DNA from: Ehretia macrophylla
Taxonomy: Eukaryota > Streptophyta > Magnoliopsida > Boraginales > Ehretiaceae
Assembly (NCBI GenBank): GCA_037974665.1
Contig: CM075767.1
Location: forward strand, 24,763,498-24,827,497
DNA length: 64,000 bases
Direction of reading: 5' to 3'
This document shows, one piece after another, positions 22,205-31,078 of this stretch. The translations under genes were made by a program, and so were the position numbers. The notes beneath the pieces are model-generated. The model had not been told where the DNA came from. It was given only the letters and a program-made list of their open reading frames with translations, and searched no databases. Positions within the stretch are counted from its first letter, which is position 1, and every line of letters begins with the position of its first letter.

Positions 22205-22853
22205 AAGATCGGTGGGAAATAGTGCCATGTTGACGAAAAAGAGTTAGAATTGTGGACTCTTTATATTCCATGGCATTATCTACACAGAGGACCTTAATAC
22301 GTTGTGCGAACTGAGTATAGACCATAGCAACAAATTCAAATTAAATACGAGACAACTTAGATTTATGATGCATGAGATATATCCATGTAAAGCGAGAATA
22401 ATCATCTACAAAGATCATAAAATACCGAGATCCCCCCATGGTGGGTATACGAGAGGGTCCCCAAATGTTAGAGTGGATGAAATCAAAACATGATGAAGAT
22501 AAAAAGTCACTATTATTAAATGGTAATGCAGATTGTTTGCCAAGTTGACAAAATAAGTAATCAAAAGTGTCCATATAGACTTATCCTAATGAGCCTCTAG
22601 AGGCCAAATGTTTAAGTTTGCCAATAGAGGCATGACCTAATCTAGAATGCCATAAATGAAAAGAAGAAGAGGCTAGTGAAGTGGTAATTGTTGCAGCAGT
22701 GCGAAGGTGAGGTAGAAGGCAGAGATGAACAAGCTTGAATAGTCGCCCGACTTTACAGCCTATCCTAAGAACTTGTCCCATCTGAGGGTCCTGCACACGA
22801 CAACCAGATATAGAAAAAGTGATGGTTAGACCAAGCTCACATAATTGACCCAC
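22205..22853 (-). pseudogene. Integrase N-terminal half of the split Copia element
   Basis: Minus-strand reading gives LWHSRLGHASIGKLKHLASRG (the pre-integrase H-x-R-L-G-H), then DYLFCQLGKQSALPFN, FIHSNIWGPSRIPTMGGSRYFMIFVDDYSRFTWIY, and VLCVDNAMEY. The first catalytic Asp (normally HSDVWGP) is Asn here; the second (VDNAMEY) is present. The read is cut at HRSCP, where the Gypsy target word TGGAC lies; the Glu-bearing part is at 9366-9912. Confidence 0.9.
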
Positions 22854-23160
22854 AAAAATAAGACTAAGAGTGAGGTTAGAGACAAGGTAAGTATTAGGAA
22901 GAGAAGCATGAGTCGTAGAGACATTTACCTATGTAATTTACAGGCATAAAAGTACCATCAGCAGTATAAATGGAAGGGACATAGGAGTTAACGACTTTAT
23001 TTGTGAGACTATAGATATCAAATGTCATATGGTTTGAATAGGCAGAATCGAAATACCATGAAGACTTACTAGATGCAACTGAGAGTGCAGTGGAGGGAGA
23101 ATGACTAGCTAAAACCTGTTTGAGGATATCTTGAAGATCAACAACTGACATGGATGAGGA
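22854..23160 (-). pseudogene. Protease of the split Copia element
   Basis: The minus-strand frame 22894-23151 reads SSWYFDSAYSNHMTFDIYSL, where Copia proteases have D-S-G in the active site. The Gly is Ala here and the spacing to H-M-T is normal. It continues with STPSIYTADGTF-like words (VPSIYTADGTFMPV). Loss of the catalytic Gly plus surrounding stops indicates a dead gene. Confidence 0.8.
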
Positions 23161-24112
23161 AAATGGATTGATGAGGAGTGGGAGAGTCCTCTATAGTGGT
23201 GGTGGTAACAGAATATGATGAAGTGGCTGGAGTATTTTAGGCCTTGAAAGATCTATCTTTTGGTCGTTTTCTCTGGGAATTTCTGTTGGGATTGCAGAGG
23301 CATTCACTCTGATAATGACCAGGACTAGTTTTCTTACAAAAGGGGCAAGTCCTAATAGGGAAGTTCAAAATCACATGACCGGGAAAATGACCATATCTGC
23401 ATTCCTGAGAGGCTTGATTCTTTTTCAGAGCATGATTAAGGGTAGCAAATACAATATCAGAAGATCGAGATTTACGAGAGTGAAGTTAAGTTTCTTTTGA
23501 GATAAGCTCTTGAACAGCTTGGTCAAGTGTAGGAAATAGACTGTGATGAAGTAGGGATGCCCGAACAGGTTCAAAATCATCATGAAGTGCCATGAAAAAC
23601 TGGACAAGACGGCTACGATCTCTCCAACTTTCAAACTTAGTAGCATCCTCATTACAATCCCAACTAGACTCCGAGGTTGTAAGTTGATCCCAAATGGTGT
23701 GCATATGTGACAGAAAGTTGTCAATAGGTTGTCATGTTTCTTGCCGCATGTAATGAATAGTAGGGGCGAGCTGGTATTGATGGTCCCCATCTGTAGTGGA
23801 ATATCTTTTTGCAAGAAAATCCTAAACTTCTTTGGCTGTGTCAAAATGTCCAAACTGAAGGCTGATAGAAGTAACTGAGGTGTTGCGAAACCAAGTGATA
23901 ATTTGATGATTCTTGTTGTCTTAATCCTCAAGTCGCTCAGCAAACTTTTCATCCGACTCATTTAATTTTTTCTTCGGTTCCTTGAGGTCACAAGTGATGA
24001 TTCTCTACAATTTTTGACCCTTGAGGAAGCTGGTCATTGCTTGAGCCCATGGCACATAGTTTGGTCCATTCAATAGAAAAAAGATAGGTTGCGAAATGTC
24101 CCCACGCTCCAT
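23161..24112 (-). pseudogene. Gag of the split Copia element
   Basis: Starting at ATG 24110-24112 on the minus strand the read is MERGDISQPIFFLLNGPNYV, PWAQAMTSFLKGQKL, then, in shifted frames, MHTIWDQLTTSESSWDC and LVQFFMALHDDFEPVRASLL. These match the UBN2-type Gag core of plant Copia elements. A zinc-knuckle-like stretch (CPFCKKTSPGHYQSEC) lies near 23300-23350. Multiple stops are present. Confidence 0.8.
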
Positions 24113-24596
24113 TATATGCCCAAAACTGAATTTTAGAAAACAGACTGCAAAAATGAACTCAGAATACCGAAAGGGAAGGGTCATGTCAATTTTTTTTTGA
24201 CACATTTTTTTTGAGTTGGTTGACGTGGCATTGAGTCAACGACTGACTGGATGCTAAGATGGTTGGACTAGGGTTGACGCAGTGATGATGTCTGCAGTAG
24301 GATTTTGCAATAAAAAATAAATAAAGAAAATAAGACAGTAGCGGCGATGGAACTTCAAGCGGCACGTGGAGGCGCTTGGATGGTCAAAAAGTGGCGATTT
24401 TGGTGTGTTTGAAAGCTCATGATAAGGGCTTTTTGGTGGTATAGCGCGTGTATCAAGGTAACATGAGAATCGAGGTAAAAATGAGCTTGAACATATCTAA
24501 TTCGTTGAGGAATTTGATGTTTTTTGCGATGACTTTGATGATTTTTGCGATGATTCTGAAGGGATGCGGACAATGGCACAGGCTACAAGGATGGTA

Positions 24597-24608
24597 GCTA
24601 TGATACCG
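24597..24608 (-). other. Primer binding site of the split Copia element
   Basis: On the minus strand this reads CGGTATCATAGC, immediately after the 5' LTR end. It matches the initiator-tRNA-Met primer site TGGTATCAGAGC at 10 of 12 positions. Confidence 0.75.
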
Positions 24609-24746
24609 TGTCGAAATTGAAACTAGACATGAGAGAAAACGAGATAATCCGATATGATTTATCAGGAAAAGGTTTGTCTTACAAGGGCATACAACATGCC
24701 TTTATATATGCCTAGGACTACTTGGTGCCCAAGACACCAGAAATGC
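24609..24746 (-). repeat. Truncated 5' LTR of the split Copia element
   Basis: This aligns with 7507-7650 (shared phrases ATTGAAAC, AGACATGAGAGAAAACG, ACTACTTGGTGC). Homology ends at AAATGC, about 24746, and the outer 70-80 bases expected from the 216-bp partner are missing. Copia integrase code of another element begins at once. Confidence 0.82.
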
Positions 24747-25230
24747 AAAATTCCTTCAAGAAGAAGACATTATTGCACAATATACAATGCCTAGAACACC
24801 TCAAAAAAATGGGATAACTGAGAGAAGGAATCGCACACTTATGGCCTTGGTAAAGCGCATGAAGAGTAATTCTAATCTCCCTTTGAGTTTATGGAATGAA
24901 GCATTGAAGACTGCAGTTTATGTCTTAAATAGAGTTCCATCTAAGGTCGTTCCCAAAACACTTGTTGAATTTTGGAATGGATGGAAACCCAGTTTAAGAC
25001 ATTTGTATATTTGGGGTTGTCCTATAGAGGTTAGAGTTTATAACCCGAACATAAAGAAATTGGACCCAAGAACAGTCAGTGGATTTTTCATTGGCTATGC
25101 AGTAAATTCAAAGGGGTATAGAGTTTACTATCCCTCACACACTCCTAGATTTGTTAAAGCTAGAAATGCTAAATTCCTTGAGGATCTTGAAGTTAATAGG
25201 AGTGAATTTCCTCGAAAGATTAACTTTTGA
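24747..25230 (+). pseudogene. Integrase fragment of the third Copia element
   Basis: The read KFLQEEDIIAQYTMPRTPQKN leads into GITERRNRTLMALVKRMKSN (the catalytic Glu in TERRNR), LPLSLWNEALKTAVYVLNRVPSK, then FWNGWKPSLRHLYIWGCPIEV and FFIGYAVNSKGYRVYYP. The first two catalytic Asp residues lie upstream and are absent. The frame is open to TGA at 25228-25230. Confidence 0.88.
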
Positions 25231-25513
25231 GGAAAATAAGGAGACTTTTGAACCTCAAATTGGAGGATTAATTGTTTTTCAGAATAATCCTCTGGAAAAT
25301 TTTGAAGAGCAACCAAATCAAGAATCTCCACAAGAGGAACAAATTACCACTGAACCAACTGTGCAAAATATTCAAGACATATAAGAGACAGTATAATTAA
25401 GAAGGTTTACAAGAACAAGGAAAACAACAATTTCTAGTGATTTTGTAGTATACCTACAAGACTTTGACTTTGATGTCGGACCTATAGAAGATCCAATTTT
25501 GTTTTCATAAGCC

Positions 25514-26345
25514 ATGAGTGGAGAAAGCTCCACATTATTGTACGATACCATGAAGAAAAAAATAGAATCTATGGCTAAGAATAAGTCTGGAATCTCGTTA
25601 AATTGCCAAAAAAGGCAACAACCATTGGTTGTAAATGGGTCTATAGGACCAAAAGGGACGCCTCTGGTAATATTGAATGATATAAGGCTACACTTATGGC
25701 TAAGGGTTTCACAAAAGGAAAGCACTGATTTTCATGAAACCTTTTCTCCAGTTTCTAAGAAGGATTCATTTAGAGTAATCTTGGCTCTAGTAACTCATTT
25801 TGACGTAGAGCTATATCAAATGGATGTGAAAACAAATTTCTTGAATGGGGATCTTGAAGAAGAGGTATACATGATTCAAACTAAAGGTTTCTTACAAGAT
25901 AGTCACTTGGTTTGCAAGTTAAAGAATTCAATATATGGACTAAAACAAGCTTATCGTCAGTGGTATACAAAATTTCACAACGTTGTTGTCTCATTTGGTT
26001 TCACTGAGAACATCGTTGATCAGTGTGTATACCTTAAGGTTAGTGGGAACAAATTTATATTTTTAATCCTATATGTCGATGACATACGACTTGTGAGTAG
26101 TGACTTGGGAATGCTACATGAAAAAATAAATTTCTTTCTCAATACTTTGAGATGAAAGATCTAGGTGAAGCCTCATATGTCATTGGCATAGAGATTTATA
26201 GAGATAAATCTATGAGGACATTAGGTTTATCTCAAAAGGCCTACATCGAAAAGGTTTTGGAAAGATTCAAGATGCAGACTTGTTCACCAACAGTAGTACC
26301 CATTATCAAAGGGGATAAATTCAATTTAAGTCAATGTCCCAAGAA
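25514..26345 (+). pseudogene. Reverse transcriptase fragment of the third Copia element
   Basis: The long frame 25514-26155 reads MSGESSTLLYDTMKKKIESM, an out-of-frame middle portion, then FHETFSPVSKKDSFRVILAL, LYQMDVKTNFLNGDLEEEVYM, SIYGLKQAYRQWYTKFH and LYVDDIRLVSSDLGML with the YVDD box. It continues one frame over from 26152 with MKDLGEASYVIGIEIYRDKS and ends near 26345. A long frame and a clean YVDD make this the least damaged RT in the window, but it is truncated on both sides. Confidence 0.88.
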
Positions 26346-26364
26346 AACAACACAAAAATTTAGG

Positions 26365-27019
26365 TGTTTCAACCTCTGCCTACATCCATAAAATCTACTA
26401 TTACGCAAAATAAAGTTTACAACCTCTCAATAAATTTTTCTCTCACTCGTGCTCACAAACACTCTTTGACTCGATTATACTCTCTTTCAATCAGAGTACA
26501 AAAAGTGATTCTGAGACACCCACACATAAAGCTAAAGACATCTATTTATAGGGCGCTAACCCTATCCCTACTGGACTAGGACTTAACTTTAAAACGGGCT
26601 TGGCTTTGCACTTGAGGCACAACAAAGCTAGCATATTCACTTATGAAACCCAAATAAGTGATGAATGACAAAAGATAAGGATCAACTTGGGAAAATAAAT
26701 AATTAATATAGTGAGTTTGTCCAACATAAGAAAACTAGAGCTAATTGTGTGAATAATTAGGTACAGTGCAGTCCATCACATATATACGTGATTGAGCCCT
26801 ACTTAATAAGACTTGACTTGGTTTGATGTGATCCATGTTTGTGGGTGTAGGTCCAACCACTATTTATTTATGAATCTAATATTTTTCAAAATTTATTACA
26901 TGATTTATTTCAGAATTTATTGTTAAAATAGATATTTAAAAATCCATTTCATAATTTATCATAAACTACTATATTAGAACTAAATGCGCTGTCAGTTAGA
27001 TCTATTTTATTTTCCAACA
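26365..27019 (-). repeat. Possible solo LTR (Copia type, reversed)
   Basis: Read on the minus strand the segment begins TGTTGGAAAATAAAATAG, has a TATA-like CCCTATAAATAG near 26545-26556, and ends GGTTGAAACA. These are features of a Copia LTR. No matching target duplication is present (TTAGG against ATAAG) and neither flank looks like a primer site or purine tract, so boundaries are tentative. Confidence 0.35.
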
Positions 27020-27287
27020 ATAAGTGCCATTTGTCAGAATTAGTCACGTCAATTAATTGGTCACTATTTTGGTAGAAAATCATTACTTTTCCTCTGTAAC
27101 TAACGTGATTGTTTTGTCATGAAAGTATTGGGTTTTTCAAAAGTATACAAACATAAGGAGTTTGCATAATCAAAAAGAAAGAATTCTACTTTATTTACTT
27201 CGTTGTGTCTTTTGATTTGAAATGCAACTATTACAATATGGAGATCGCTGAATCTTGGAAGACTTTGCCATCGACTGTAAACACCAT

Positions 27288-28589
27288 TGTTAGTCTAAGA
27301 TATCCTAAGAAGGGGGTGAATTAGGATATAGGGGCAATATTACTACTTTTTCAGATATGAATAAAACTAGTGAATTTTTTGAAATAATTTAACAACACTA
27401 TGTATGTACAAATATAAAGAGGTCAAGAGAGAAGAGAGAAATAGATGATGTTGTCGATTTTAAGGTAGTTCACTAATCTAATCCACCAGTTATAGTGTTG
27501 CTTCACAAGTTGGTAAAACACAAACCAACACTACAAGACCTCTTGACTCCACAAAAGTTTGTACAAGCTTCTTCATTTCTTTGAATCCACAAAGAATATT
27601 TCAAACACTCCTTATATAATGAATCTCTCAAAGCTATAGAAGTGTTTATCTCACAATAAGGATGTGATAAATGATGAGTACAATAAACTCTCTCTAAGAG
27701 TGAATAGGTACAATTTAAAGCTCTCTTGAATGCTCAATGATTTGCAAGTTAAAACTCAATAAATATTTCAAGCAATGTGTTTTGATGATATGGAAGATAT
27801 GGAACAATTACTTGTAGTTAGAAGAGGTGATTTAGGCATTGAGGGTGTTTGAAAATATATAGAAAGAGTTTTCAACGGTTATAAAATGGCAATATTTTCA
27901 AATCTGTCAGATCACTGGTCAAGTTACCGGTTGTGTTCAACACGACCAATATCAAGATCGTAGAGCACACTCCAGTCTTCAAAGGACCGGTATTGTTCAC
28001 CAGTCGTATTCTAACACGACCGGGTACAAGCCTGTAAAAATGATGTACTCACTGGTGGTTGCGTTGTCGGTTGTGTTTAACATGACCGGGTATAAGTCCA
28101 GATTACAGGAGATCTTAACAATTCATTTTGTTTGAAAAGTTTTTCATAAAATCTTTGAAAGAAGATGGAAACTTTATTTTTCAAAGAGTTTTTTGTGATC
28201 TATTCTTGAAGCATGAGTTTGCCAAAAATCATTGCAAAACTTTTATGAGCTTTAAAATCAATTCAAGGGCAAACTACAAATTTAAAGTCGCTACCCCTTA
28301 TATCTCCACTTCTCCACTTATAACTCCATCTTCAATTTTCAAGATCTTGACTTGATCAGTCTTTATATAAGCTATTTGGATTTTGACATTCGAGATGCTT
28401 GAGCTTGATCATATTTGAAGACTTAGAGTTTGATCGTACTTCCTTGGCTTTTGAAGTCATCGAAAATGCTTCCCATCTATGATTAATTAAGATCTATAAA
28501 CTTTGAACAAACCATAATTAGTCAACATAAATCATTTAATTTAGATTTAGTTATTATTAGAATATGAGATCAAAGCCTTTAGGCTAACA
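27288..28589 (-). mobile_element. Solo Sirevirus-like LTR (reversed), TSD ACCAT
   Basis: This 1302-bp LTR is bounded by TGTTAGTC and GGCTAACA and flanked on both sides by ACCAT (27283-27287 and 28590-28594). Near its left edge it carries CCTAAGAAGGGGGTGAATTAGG, the reverse of the CACCCCC...TTAGG block ending the LTR at 5407-6946, so it is the same broad Sirevirus type in the opposite orientation. No internal element sequence is left, so the partner was removed by LTR-LTR recombination. Confidence 0.92.
27910..28100 (-). repeat. CCGG-ended near-palindrome cluster in the solo LTR
   Basis: Three related near-palindromes occur within 170 bp: at 27927-27947, 28001-28023 and 28068-28089. Each is built on CGGTYGTGTT / AACACGACCGG half-sites. 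Half-sites also occur alone (GGACCGGTATTGTTCACC). They resemble in style the GC-rich cluster of the first Copia element. Confidence 0.6.
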
Positions 28590-28594
28590 ACCAT

Positions 28595-29700
28595 AGAGGA
28601 CTATAAATGACTTAAAGAGATGGAATCAAATTTAGGTCTCAATCTTATTTCAAGTTTCTTATAGTTCTGAATGTTTTGATATTCTTTGGCATTTTAGAAT
28701 TCTCTAGTTTTTAGTATTGTTTTTCATTTATTTTGCTAACTTTCAGCCTAACACTTGTAAGTCTTCTTTTCAGAATTAAGAGTTGTTATAGTATTCTATT
28801 GGGTTAATTCCACTAAGTATCCCTATCCTTTCACTTCAAATACACTTTGAATCCTATCATTTGATTTTAATCAATTAGGCTCTGATTTTTTTGTCTTAAA
28901 ATAACTTGCTGGTGAAAAATATTTACAGATGAATGATATTTTCCTGAAAAATAAAATATTTTCTAGTGTTTGGATATCATAGTAGAAATTATTTTGTGAC
29001 GAGAGATTTTGTTTTATCAAAGAACACACACATGCACATATATATAAACAACATAATATAGAAATAATAAATAAAATAAAAAAAAGGATAAATATAATAT
29101 AAAATAAACATAGTAACTAAAAACTAAAATAGAATAATAAAAAAAATTAAAATTAAAATAAATAAATAAAATAATAAAATAATAAAATAACTGAGTAAAT
29201 AAAATAAATATAAACATAATATTTTCCGGGGGTAACAGGAAGGGTGGGGGGAAGGGTGTCAGCATATTAGATTTCTATTGCACTTATCGAAAATATTGGA
29301 AACCCTCAAATTTACAATTATGATCCTGAGTTGAAAAGTTTTTCGATTTAGTTTTGGATGACACCATAATTCACAATATTCAGAAGAAAAGAAGATCATG
29401 ACTTTGGGAGATCGATAGGAGTACCTCAAAGACAATCTGATGCTCAAATCAATAATTGTCGAAAATAAAGTAAAATAATATAGGATATAACAAGAGGCAG
29501 AAGTTATAGTCGAGATAGTTAGAGAGGAGGAAGATAATCCATGGAGTAGTATTGGTAGGCCCGACTAATACTCTAACTTATGGCTCAAATTAAACCAATC
29601 ACTGTGTAAGATCAAATTAATCCAAATACAATTTATTACGTGTAAAATCGGTCCTAATAAGTGCCAGGTTATTTTGGCGAGTTATATCTTTACGGAACTC
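28595..29700. other. AT-rich spacer
   Basis: No recognisable gene. Bases 29030-29220 are a low-complexity A/T stretch. Words such as AAAATATTTTC near 28950 and ATATTTTCCGGG near 29220 hint at a decayed fold-back element, but no clear terminal inverted repeat was confirmed. Confidence 0.5.
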
Positions 29701-29707
29701 TACAGAA

Positions 29708-29773
29708 AACAATGACGGAAGTATGGGCACCATTCTGTGAAACAATGATGGAAGTATGGGCACCATTCTGCGT
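29708..29773. repeat. 33-bp tandem duplication
   Basis: Two copies of a unit beginning AACAATGAYGGAAGTATGGG lie at 29708-29740 and 29741-29773, with only a few substitutions. Confidence 0.85.
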
Positions 29774-30043
29774 GTTCTCAAAATTCATGTTCTACCTACA
29801 AAAACATTAATAAAGTATTTAATGCAATGCCAACTTTTATTACCTTGACAATAATTTCACAGCAGAAACATCTTTCTAAGTAGTGACACGTGCCGTGACT
29901 AATGCAAATGACTTCAAAATGTATATCGTTTTTAATTAATTCTCTATTAACGTGAGTTTCATCAATATTTATAGAATGAAAAACAAATATACAAAAGTCT
30001 TATACCCTAACATTAATTCTTTGATAAAACGTACTTGCTTATC

Positions 30044-30121
30044 TGGGCGTTATAATCTTTACTTGAATCGAACATCCCAATGGGCGTTAATTATAATCTT
30101 TACTTGAATCGTTCATCCCAA
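30044..30121. repeat. 37/41-bp tandem duplication
   Basis: Two copies of a unit beginning TGGGCGTTA and ending CATCCCAA lie at 30044-30080 and 30081-30121. The second has a 4-bp insertion. Confidence 0.8.
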
Positions 30122-30125
30122 TACG

Positions 30126-30294
30126 GGTGGTGTTATCTTTGTCTTTGTAAGGATTAGAACTATAGATCACGTTTCATGTCCTCATCTTGTGTTTTTATTT
30201 TAATCTTTTTGGTGGTGTTATCTTATCTTATCTTTGTAAAGATTAGAAGTACAGATCACTTTTCATTGTCCTCATCTTGTGTTATCATTTTAAA
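30126..30294. repeat. 85-bp tandem duplication
   Basis: Two copies of a unit beginning GGTGGTGTTATCTT lie at 30126-30210 and 30211-30294, sharing CCTCATCTTGTG. This is the third independent tandem duplication within 600 bases. Confidence 0.8.
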
Positions 30295-30440
30295 ACAGAT
30301 TAATAATATATTGGTAAGGATTTATGCCATGCATGTACTCCACGTCTCCACCATTTAAATAAGCAAAAAAATACAACACATATCACTGATCAATACTTCT
30401 TTTTGTTTTTGTCGTACATCACTGATGAAACTAAACAAGC

Positions 30441-30545
30441 ATGGAAGACACTTTTCTCGATGAGGCGGAACTTATTAGGAATACATCATTCTCTGATGAG
30501 ATGCACAATATTTGTAATATTTTGAACACACCTCTTAACTTGTAG
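30441..30545 (+). other. Short ORF of 34 codons, unrecognised
   Basis: ATG at 30441 opens a 34-codon acidic reading frame (MEDTFLDEAELIRNTSFSDE) ending at TAG 30543-30545, with a TTTAAATAAG TATA-like word about 90 bases upstream. Its codon content looks more protein-like than the surrounding AT-rich DNA. It may be a decayed first exon. I do not recognise it and the evidence for a gene is weak. Confidence 0.2.
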
Positions 30546-30569
30546 AAGTAGTTAACTTTTTTAAGAGAA

Positions 30570-30930
30570 ACATAATACTCCTTCAGTAGCATAAAGATAG
30601 ACTCACATTTTTTTACTGTTCCCAAATTATAGTTCACTTCTTTTTTTAATAGGATAGTAAATTTGTTACTTTTTTTAATACACTCCTATTTAATGTGCAT
30701 CTTTATCAATAATTATATAATTGACGAATTATGATTTAAAATAATTAAATTTAATAGCTGAATACACTTCTATTTAATGTACATCTTTATCAACAATACA
30801 CGATTGATCATTTATAGTTAAAATAATTAATATTAATAGCCGAATATATTAGAAAAAAATTAAATAAAATTTATTACTTGGACGAACGAATCAAATGTCT
30901 TTCATTTTCTTCTCCTATTTAATGTGTTTC
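30570..30930. repeat. Possible Stowaway-like MITE remnant
   Basis: The segment begins TACTCCTTCAGTAGCATAAAG, similar to the usual plant Stowaway start TACTCCCTCCGT. Internally it has two diverged copies of an about 110-bp AT-rich unit (AATACACTYCTATTTAATGT). The far end (TTGGACGAACGAAT) only loosely mirrors the start. It lies about 150 bases upstream of the thioesterase start codon. Confidence 0.4.
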
Positions 30931-31078
30931 CACGAAGTTTCCAGACAATAGCATATAGGTGGTAGATGTATTCTCACAGACCGCATTAAACATTTCGCGC
31001 ACCCCAAAGTGGTTAAAACGGCCCCAAAGTTTCCCAATTTCCGATGTGTAAGCTAGTGGTCTTTACCCAAAAAGGAAC

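Larger units (their letters stand above)
7507..24746 (-). mobile_element. Minus-strand Copia element split by a nested Gypsy element
   Basis: The 3' LTR is at 7507-7722, Pol runs leftward from 24112, and a partial 5' LTR is at 24609-24746. The element is cut inside integrase by the Gypsy element at 9918-22199. The two halves match across the cut: the upstream half ends HGTISHRSCP and the downstream half resumes with a QNGRAERKHRHILDI block. Without the insertion it is about 4.9 kb, a usual Copia size. The 5' LTR is truncated at about 24746, where another Copia remnant begins, so the right end was lost by deletion or rearrangement. Confidence 0.9.
24747..26345 (+). mobile_element. Internal fragment of a third Copia element (plus strand)
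   Basis: This contains only the integrase end and RT of a plus-strand Copia element. It starts abruptly in the integrase core at the junction with the truncated LTR and stops abruptly after NLSQCPK near 26340, before RNase H. No LTR of its own is recognised. Motifs (GLSQKAYIEKVLERFKM) differ from both other Copia elements and fit the Tork/Tnt1-like group. Confidence 0.85.

Noticed and set aside
22044..22325. Single ORF joining LTR end and integrase
   Set aside because: The C-terminal third is a read-through of the Gypsy LTR end; only the part right of 22205 is Copia integrase.
26365..27019. Full Copia element on the minus strand
   Set aside because: LTR-like ends and a TATA word are present, but there is no target duplication, primer site or purine tract at either edge. 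Kept only as a low-confidence possible solo LTR.
29017..29265. Tyr/Phe-rich minus-strand ORF as a membrane protein
   Set aside because: It is the translation of a low-complexity A/T block.
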